This document shows positions 58,761 through 64,000 of a stretch of DNA of 64,000 nucleotides, in pieces (positions within the stretch are counted from its first letter, which is position 1; each line of letters starts with the position of its first letter). Made by a program: the position numbers and the translations under genes. Below the pieces are notes generated by a model, which did not search any database, was not told the origin of the DNA, and saw only the letters and a list, made by a program, of their open reading frames with translations. The DNA comes from Saccharibacillus alkalitolerans (GTDB lineage: Bacteria; Bacillota; Bacilli; Paenibacillales; Paenibacillaceae). Where the stretch lies: NCBI RefSeq assembly GCF_011090185.1, contig NZ_JAAFGS010000002.1, forward strand, positions 186,001-250,000, in the 5' to 3' direction.

Positions 58761-58967
58761 AGCCGCCGGCGGCAGACGAAGGATGCGCCCCGCTTGAAAA
58801 GGTATACGTGCGGCATCACGTGCGGCGCGCTTGCGCTGCCGGGCGCGGTGCCCTTCGGGGATCTGCCTCCGGTCACGCTCTGCCGGATCGGCTGCCTCTG
58901 CTTGCTTTTCGGCCTTTACTTTCGGACGACTTACGCTGGAAGCGGCTGTATTATTACTTTTACCTGA
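58761..58967 (+). pseudogene. decayed third copy of the DUF4181-like gene
   Basis: The translation RRQTKDAPRLKRYTCG, ALALPGAVPFGDLPPV, then TLCRIGCLCLLFGLY follows the protein at 57870-58241 closely, but a segment of about 30 codons (from QTDLLAF to RRHLV in the parent) is missing in frame and no start codon is present; an in-frame stop (that of the previous gene) lies directly upstream. The nucleotide match is strong around 58790-58875. It is therefore a recent partial duplication that has lost function. Confidence 0.85.
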
Positions 58968-58981
58968 TAGGAGGTTTCGCG

Positions 58982-59191
58982 ATGAGACCCTTTTTCCGCT
59001 CCAAATCGTTCTGGATTCCGACTCTGCTGAGTACGCTGCTGCTGGCCATGAATCTAAGTTCGCCTCAGCCTCATCTGCTGGGGATGGTCCTGCTGGTATT
59101 CGTGATCAGCGCCGCGACGGCGGGCTGCATGTTCGGCGGCATCCTCTACATCTTGACCCACTGGCACGAACGCGGCAGCGGCGGACGCTGA
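58982..59191 (+). CDS. small two-helix membrane protein
   Basis: A 69-residue protein with two membrane helices (FWIPTLLSTLLLAMNL and LLGMVLLVFVISAATAGCMFGGILYIL, the latter cut here as two pieces of one helix). AGGAGG lies seven bases before the ATG. Its ribosome site follows directly after the decayed DUF4181-like copy, so it was probably cotranscribed with that gene. Function unknown. Confidence 0.65.
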   Translation: MRPFFRSKSFWIPTLLSTLLLAMNLSSPQPHLLGMVLLVFVISAATAGCMFGGILYILTHWHERGSGGR

Positions 59192-59228
59192 ACCGGTACC
59201 CGCGCTTCGACCGGAAGGAGGAGTTCGA

Positions 59229-59321
59229 ATGCTGTTATCCGTTTACGGCTGGGCGGTCATTGCCCTAGCCCAAAAAAGCCCGCTGACCGAATGCTTCGGC
59301 CGGCGGGCTTTCTTATCGTAA
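59229..59321 (+). CDS. 30-codon open frame running through a terminator
   Basis: AAGGAGG lies seven bases before the ATG of MLLSVYGWAVIALAQ, a sequence like the start of a membrane protein; the frame then continues through the terminator hairpin and stops after it. Very likely the 5' remnant of a truncated membrane protein gene rather than a functional peptide. Confidence 0.3.
   Translation: MLLSVYGWAVIALAQKSPLTECFGRRAFLS
59275..59311. terminator. bidirectional terminator
   Basis: AAAGCCCGC pairs with GCGGGCTTT, with an inner GACCGAATGCTTCGGCC part that also folds. A and T runs lie on the two sides. It ends the small-membrane-protein cluster and the convergent chemotaxis receptor gene. Confidence 0.8.
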
Positions 59322-59339
59322 AAGGGATGCTGCGGCTGA

Positions 59340-60839
59340 TCAGGCTTCCAGCGCGCGCTGCGGCTCGGCGTCTTCGCCGGCCATGCCGCGCAGGGCGCTC
59401 TCGTTATGCCGGATACGTTCCAGCATGTCGCCGTTTTTGCGGACCAGTTCGGTCAGCGACGCGGATACCTGCTGCAGCGCGGCCGTGGACTGCTCGCTGA
59501 TCGCGGCCAGGCTCTCGGACGAACGCTCGATCTCTTCCGACGAAGCGTGCACCGTGCCGATCATGCCGTCGTAGCGCACGACCGATTGGCTCACTTCCTC
59601 GACGGACGAAGTAATGGACGTGAACACGTCGCGCGTCTCTTCGACCATGCCCATGCATTCCTGCATCCGGACCGCGATCGACTGCATGCTGCGCTGCGTG
59701 CTGTCCGAATGGCCGCCGACCAACGACAGATTGCCGGAGATCTGCTCGGCCGCTCTCGCGGACAGCTCGGCCAGCTTGCGGATCTCGCCCGCGACGACCG
59801 AGAAGCCCCGGCCGAATTCGCCGGCGCGCGCCGCTTCGATGCTGGCGTTGAGCGACAGCAGATTGGTCTGAGACGAAATTTCCTGAATGGTGCCGATCAG
59901 CTGCGAAGAAGCGGATACCTGCTCCGCCAGCTGATTGACTTCTTCCGCGGCGGCGCGCACCTGGGTCTCGAACTGCCCGATCAAGCGGTACAGCCCGCCG
60001 ACGATCTCGTCGCCTCTATGCGACGAATCCGCCGCGGTGACGCTCTTCTCGCGCAGCTGATGCAGCGACTCCAGCATGCTGCCGAGCTGTTCGCCGCTGA
60101 CGCGGATGGAATCGGTCACGCCGGTCAGCAGTTCGTTTTGCGAGACGGCGCCCTTCGTCACTTCCTGCACGGCTACATGCATCTCTTCGAACGATACGGC
60201 GTTCTCTTCGCTGCCCGTCGATACCGCCTCCATGTTCTCCGACACGACCCGCACGTTTTCGCGCAGCGAAGCGCTCTTGCGCTCGGTGATCTCCAGCAGT
60301 TCCTGGGTCTGCCGCTGCGCTTCTTCCAGCTGCCCGGTCATGCGGTCGCCGATCCGCTGGAAGTTGTACATGATCGCGCTGATGATGAGGAAGAAGATCA
60401 AATGCGCGATAACCTGGTCTTTTTCCATGCCGTAATCGCCGCCCCGGTACAAATACGCGGCCAGCAGCAGCGCGCCCCCCGCAAAGCCGGTATACATCGG
60501 TCCCCGGCGCATATAGACGAGCGACAGCACGAGCAGCAGATAGACCGGCACGATATTTACCATGCTCGGCACGATCAGATTGGCCGCCGTATGGGCGATC
60601 GCGAGCATGCTCAGCGCCACGTAAGGCAAAGCCTGTTCTTGCTTGCGCGCGAAATGCAGGAAACCTACCGCGCCCAGCGTGATCAGGTCGCCGGCGATCA
60701 GCATGACCCGGGATGCCGTGTTCATCTCGACCAAGGCGTACATCAAGATGGCCAACAGCACCGTAACCGTCAGCGAGTAGAACACCAGCTGATTTTTGAG
60801 GCGCAAATCTTCGTAATGCAGTTGATTCAAGTTCTTCAT
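59340..60839 (-). CDS. methyl-accepting chemotaxis-type protein
   Basis: A 499-residue receptor. The N-terminal 170 residues contain about six membrane helices (for example [51 protein letters not shown]) and no extracellular sensor domain. The C-terminal part is a coiled-coil signalling domain with the hairpin tip [44 protein letters not shown], here given in its usual blocks ([20 protein letters not shown], then [13 protein letters not shown]). It would relay a membrane or intracellular signal to CheA/CheW. ATG with AGGG 11 bases upstream; a GTG three codons earlier is possible. Confidence 0.9.
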   Translation of the reverse strand: MKNLNQLHYEDLRLKNQLVFYSLTVTVLLAILMYALVEMNTASRVMLIAGDLITLGAVGFLHFARKQEQALPYVALSMLAIAHTAANLIVPSMVNIVPVYLLLVLSLVYMRRGPMYTGFAGGALLLAAYLYRGGDYGMEKDQVIAHLIFFLIISAIMYNFQRIGDRMTGQLEEAQRQTQELLEITERKSASLRENVRVVSENMEAVSTGSEENAVSFEEMHVAVQEVTKGAVSQNELLTGVTDSIRVSGEQLGSMLESLHQLREKSVTAADSSHRGDEIVGGLYRLIGQFETQVRAAAEEVNQLAEQVSASSQLIGTIQEISSQTNLLSLNASIEAARAGEFGRGFSVVAGEIRKLAELSARAAEQISGNLSLVGGHSDSTQRSMQSIAVRMQECMGMVEETRDVFTSITSSVEEVSQSVVRYDGMIGTVHASSEEIERSSESLAAISEQSTAALQQVSASLTELVRKNGDMLERIRHNESALRGMAGEDAEPQRALEA

Positions 60840-60952
60840 CGCGTTCACATCCCTATCTTTTTCTTAAAGCCCCTATTCTTTATCGGAATAAAGTCTTGTT
60901 CCTATTAGACTAAAGTTCCAACTTTAGTTCTAATTTCGTTGGATGATCCCGC

Positions 60953-62131
60953 TTACTTCACTTTGACCAACAGCGCATTGCTGACTTTGCGTCCCGGCTT
61001 TGTCACATATTTTCCGTTGACGTACAGTCCGCTCGAAGCGCCGCCGTCCAGATTCATCGCCTGATACGCGCCGGCCCGCTTCATGATTCCCGCCAGCTGC
61101 TTCAAGGTCGCTCCGCGAACGGTCAGCAGAATCAGTTCGTGGTTGGCGGTGATGCCGATCGCGCTGCGCGCCGCTCTGCCGTTCAGCACATGCGGGTCGC
61201 GAAAGCCTTCCGCCGACGCGCGGAGCGCGAGCTTGCCGTTCTTCAGCAGCAGCGGTCCCGCTTGAACGGCCCCTTCGACCTGTCCCGCTTCGTAAGCCGC
61301 CCCGAATTTCAGGCCCGGGATCAGCCGCGCCAGATGGTTGCCGTCATAAGCGAATACGGTCCGGTCCGTGCCGCCGTTGACGAACTTCATGCGGCCGTTG
61401 CTGACCAGATAGCCGTAAGGCGCTTTATAGGCCGCGGACGTATAGGCGTCGAAATAAGTGGCGTTGATCGCCGCGTAAGCGCCGTTCTGGGCCGCGATGC
61501 TGCGCAGATCCTGCACGGCGCCGACTTTGTGGTTCGCGAACGCGGCGTCCAGCGATACCCGCGGGTTCATCAGCTGCACCGTCACGATATTCGCCGTAAG
61601 CGGCGCACCGCCGACGTAAAATTTCTGCTGGCGATAGCGGACCGGCTTGTTCGTCAGCGAACCCCGCTTGATGACCGGCAGGTCCATTTCCTTTTCCCCG
61701 CTCTCGATATGCATGGAGGAAGTCGCGCCGTCCCACTTGAGGCCGAGTCCCAGCTCCGCGGCGGCGAGCCCGAGCGGCACGTACGTAACGTTTCGGTCGC
61801 TGAAAGGCGCCGCGTCGAGCTTGACCGGCTTGCCGTCGACGTAAGCTTTCTTTTTGCCGGCGTGCAGGGTGATCTTCTTCTTGCCTTTGACGATATCGAT
61901 TCGCTTGGAGGACGCGTCCCAGCCAACCTTCGCCTCCGAAAATTCGCTCAGCACGCGGATCGGCACGTAGGTCCGGCCGGCCGCCGGGTCCGAATAGCCG
62001 AATGTTTTGGACGAGACCGCGGCGGCCGCCTTCCCCGTCGTTCCCGGCGCGATTCCGGTCGTTGTCACGCCCGCGGCCAGCGCGACCGCGAGCAGCGTTT
62101 TGATTGTTTTTCTTCCGATTGTTTTCTTCAT
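60953..62131 (-). CDS. copper-amine-oxidase stalk domain plus phosphodiester glycosidase protein
   Basis: A 392-residue secreted protein. Signal peptide (MKKTIGRKTIKTLLAVALAAG, cleavage near GKAAAA). Residues about 45-150 are the stalk domain common in Paenibacillus surface proteins (GRTYVPIRVLSEFSEAKVGWD, KKKAYVDGKPVKLD, YVPLGLAAAELGLGLKW). The C-terminal half is a NAGPA-type phosphodiester glycosidase/exopolysaccharide domain (AAINATYFDAYTSA, GYLVSNGRM, AVQAGPLLLKNG, RSAIGITANHELILLTV, AMNLDGGASSGLYVNGK). It probably acts on wall or exopolysaccharide-linked sugars at the cell surface. GAGAGGGG precedes the ATG at MKKTIG; a longer frame was rejected. Confidence 0.88.
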   Translation of the reverse strand: MKKTIGRKTIKTLLAVALAAGVTTTGIAPGTTGKAAAAVSSKTFGYSDPAAGRTYVPIRVLSEFSEAKVGWDASSKRIDIVKGKKKITLHAGKKKAYVDGKPVKLDAAPFSDRNVTYVPLGLAAAELGLGLKWDGATSSMHIESGEKEMDLPVIKRGSLTNKPVRYRQQKFYVGGAPLTANIVTVQLMNPRVSLDAAFANHKVGAVQDLRSIAAQNGAYAAINATYFDAYTSAAYKAPYGYLVSNGRMKFVNGGTDRTVFAYDGNHLARLIPGLKFGAAYEAGQVEGAVQAGPLLLKNGKLALRASAEGFRDPHVLNGRAARSAIGITANHELILLTVRGATLKQLAGIMKRAGAYQAMNLDGGASSGLYVNGKYVTKPGRKVSNALLVKVK

Positions 62132-62382
62132 GGTGTAGGCCCCTCTCCGTCCGGTTCTCGTACGGCGCATGCACCGAACCCGGATCTATGTACTCCCCTG
62201 TTATATATCTGCATAAGGCGGAGAAAAATAAACCTTTTGGGAACAATTTCTGGGGAGGTTTTTTTAAGACGCCGAAGCGGACCGTCCGCGGCAGCCGAAT
62301 GCGAAAAAGAAGCAGCGAAAAACGTAACTTTTGCGTGTGCCGAAAGGTTAATGAATAAAGAGGAACGAAAGGAGGCACTCGG

Positions 62383-63096
62383 ATGGACGGACGTCATTCG
62401 GCGGAAGTGAACGAACGGCTCGAATTGGAAAAGGAACGCAAAGCGGCCGCCCCCTCCGCTCCTTCCGCTCTCGCGCAGCTGCTGCGGACAAGGGCGGGAC
62501 TTGCGCTGCTGGCGGCGGTCCTGCTGCTCGCCGGCGCGCTCGCGTACGCATGGGCGCAGATGCTGCATTACCGCGAAGTGAGCCGGATCTTTTACGGGGA
62601 GTCGGTGGGAGACATGGCGAGCGCCGCCGATTCCGTCATCGGCTTGATCGAGACAACCCCCGAGGGCGTGCCCGTGGTAGGATTAAAAGAAAGCTATCCC
62701 GCCTGGCAGCTTCGGCAGTTGGGTCATGAGCAGTTCGAACTTCGGGATGCGTATTGGAATCTCTACTCGCTCTTCTCGCGGCCCGGGGAAAACGAACTGG
62801 TCAATCCGGAATTTTTCATCCGATCCTATCCGTCTACGACCTACCTGCCGCCGGCGAACGGAGCGGAAGACGAGGTTCCGGCCGACGACGCTCTCATCGT
62901 TCCCGACGAGCGGCAGCGGGCCGCGCTGGAAGAGCTGTACGCGGTCAGTCTCGATATCCGCAGACTGGCTTTGGAAGGCGGGTACGAGGCCTACAACGCC
63001 CCTCGCCCGGAGAAGTGGACGCGCGGCTTCCTGACGAACATGACGGAGCGCAACCGGGACCATCTGGGCAATCCGCAGTTTCGGATCGCGGAATAG
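62383..63096 (+). CDS. single-pass membrane protein, function unknown
   Basis: A 237-residue protein with a charged cytoplasmic N-terminus (NERLELEKERK), one membrane helix (AGLALLAAVLLLAGALAYAW) and an outside domain rich in Tyr, Glu and Arg (LRDAYWNLYSLFSRPGEN, WTRGFLTNMTERNRDHLGN). AAGGAGG lies seven bases before the ATG. Family not recognised. The 251-base gap upstream is a divergent promoter region shared with the glycosidase gene. Confidence 0.65.
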   Translation: MDGRHSAEVNERLELEKERKAAAPSAPSALAQLLRTRAGLALLAAVLLLAGALAYAWAQMLHYREVSRIFYGESVGDMASAADSVIGLIETTPEGVPVVGLKESYPAWQLRQLGHEQFELRDAYWNLYSLFSRPGENELVNPEFFIRSYPSTTYLPPANGAEDEVPADDALIVPDERQRAALEELYAVSLDIRRLALEGGYEAYNAPRPEKWTRGFLTNMTERNRDHLGNPQFRIAE

Positions 63097-63181
63097 CCGC
63101 GGATGCGGAAGATAGCGCCTCGCGAGCAGACGGCAGGTCAATACCGGTCAGATCCGGCATACCGATAAGGAGGAGATTCGA

Positions 63182-63484
63182 ATGCATCGGACATTGAGCA
63201 TCATCCGATCCAAAACCGCGAATCCGGTGAAAGACAGTCCGGAATTCGAAAGCATCCGGGCGGAGTACGAGCAGCTCTGGGCCGACATGCAGGAAGCCGA
63301 CGCGGAAAAAGTATCGCGGATGCTGGAGCGCGGCCGCCGGGAGCTGATGCCGCCGGGCCGGCGTCTGCTCGAGACGCTGAAGCCGCTGCGCACCCACCTG
63401 CTGTGGGCGGTTCCGCTGGGCGCGGCGGCCGCGGTCGCCGCGTCCTATGCGGCGTTCATCCTGCTGGCGCTGTGGGTGGAATAA
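63182..63484 (+). CDS. small C-tail-anchored membrane protein
   Basis: A 100-residue protein with a soluble helical part (SPEFESIRAEYEQLWADMQ, AEKVSRMLERGRREL) and a single membrane helix at the C-terminus (AVPLGAAAAVAASYAAFILLALW). AAGGAGG lies upstream of the ATG. It follows the previous gene by 85 bases and may share its transcript. Function unknown. Confidence 0.65.
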   Translation: MHRTLSIIRSKTANPVKDSPEFESIRAEYEQLWADMQEADAEKVSRMLERGRRELMPPGRRLLETLKPLRTHLLWAVPLGAAAAVAASYAAFILLALWVE

Positions 63485-63515
63485 AAGAACGGGCACCGAT
63501 TACGCGTATACGCCG

Positions 63516-63547
63516 AACAGACCGCGGATTTCTCTCCGCGGTCTGTT
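63516..63547. terminator. bidirectional terminator
   Basis: A perfect 13-bp stem AACAGACCGCGGA with a six-base loop, between the small membrane protein gene and the convergent aldo/keto reductase gene. Confidence 0.85.
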
Positions 63548-63565
63548 TAGCATGCGGGCCGAAGC

Positions 63566-64000
63566 TTATCGCGCCGGCGCGAAGTCCTTCACCGGCTCCA
63601 TGATCCGGTCGATCTCGGCGATCGTCTCTTCGCTCAAGACGACGCCCGACGCGGCGGCGTTCTCGCGCACCTGCTCCGGACGGCTCGCGCCGATGATCGC
63701 GGAGCTGACGCCCGCCTGGCGCAGCACCCAGGCCAGCGCCAGCTGGGACAGCTTCAGGTTCTGACTGTCGGCCAGCGCGTTCAGCTCCTGGGCGACGGTC
63801 AGCACGTCGTCGCGCAGATAGCTGCCGATGACCTGGTTGACGGAATCGTCCGCGCCGCGGGTGCCTGCGGCGGGCTGCTGGCCGGGCTTGTATTTCCCGG
63901 TCAGGATGCCCTGCGCCAGCGGGGAAAAGACGACCTGGCCCAGCCCGGCGCTCTGCGAGACGGGCAGCACTTCTTCTTCGATATAGCGTTCGAACAGGTT
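63566..64000 (-). CDS. aldo/keto reductase, C-terminal part
   Basis: The visible 144 residues are the C-terminal half of an aldo/keto reductase; the gene continues beyond the window edge and its start is not seen. Motifs are QVVFSPLAQGILTGKY (the family SPLAxGxLTGKY block), LSQLALAWVLRQAGVSSAIIGASRPEQVREN, written here in blocks LALAWVLRQAGVSSAIIGA and RPEQVREN, the NADPH-binding end. It fits the KCNAB-like/YghZ group of potassium-channel-beta-like reductases. Confidence 0.88.
   Translation of the reverse strand, partial: NLFERYIEEEVLPVSQSAGLGQVVFSPLAQGILTGKYKPGQQPAAGTRGADDSVNQVIGSYLRDDVLTVAQELNALADSQNLKLSQLALAWVLRQAGVSSAIIGASRPEQVRENAAASGVVLSEETIAEIDRIMEPVKDFAPAR

Overview
The window looks like a chromosomal segment of a GC-rich member of the Paenibacillaceae (Paenibacillus/Saccharibacillus-like; inferred from the gene set, strong AAGGAGG ribosome sites, lipobox lipoproteins, a NamA-type old yellow enzyme and a stalk-domain glycosidase; species not determinable). 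No rRNA, tRNA, integrase or transposase gene was recognised.

Left flank (1-24187), GC-rich and mostly housekeeping: a minus-strand operon of photolyase, M19 dipeptidase, a DUF2357 (McrC-like) nuclease and a DUF1269-type membrane protein; a lipoprotein and a GNAT acetyltransferase; a cupin protein; a secreted protein followed by a 950-bp non-coding stretch holding three different repeat arrays; NamA; a MarR regulator; an McrB-like AAA protein; an oligopeptide-type ABC transporter (binding protein and two permeases, no ATPase); several small membrane, secreted or lipoprotein genes; a DadA/ThiO-like FAD oxidase; and a NUDIX hydrolase.

Defence island (24187-57141), with changing and generally lower GC: a PLD-SF2 helicase-DUF3427 protein coupled to the NUDIX gene; an AlbA_2 (Schlafen-like) gene; an HTH/PIN toxin-antitoxin-like pair; a truncated helicase; then a DNA phosphorothioation operon dndB-C-D-E-A on the plus strand. 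Facing it on the minus strand are the putative phosphorothioate-dependent effector genes: dptF-dptG-dptH, then a very AT-rich operon of a PLD/DEAH helicase (dnd_restrict_1-like), an uncharacterised 57-residue protein, a second DndD/SbcC-like ATPase and a dnd_assoc_4-like protein, and finally an HTH/ribbon-helix-helix protein. To the right come a NERD-UvrD-like helicase and an McrBC pair whose McrB carries an EVE/PUA-like insert. DndACDE would put sulfur into the DNA backbone, DndB would regulate this, and DptFGH plus the helicase module would attack unmodified DNA. The dndB promoter carries a LexA-box-like element and an 18-bp perfect palindrome.

Right flank (57142-64000), GC-rich again: a cluster of small membrane proteins including a paralogous pair and a decayed third copy, a chemotaxis receptor, a copper-amine-oxidase-stalk/phosphodiester glycosidase protein, two small membrane-anchored proteins and the C-terminal part of an aldo/keto reductase cut by the window edge.

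Most coordinates come from reading frames with a plausible ribosome binding site; starts were moved inward where the site demanded it. Functions rest on motifs read by eye; no database search was possible.
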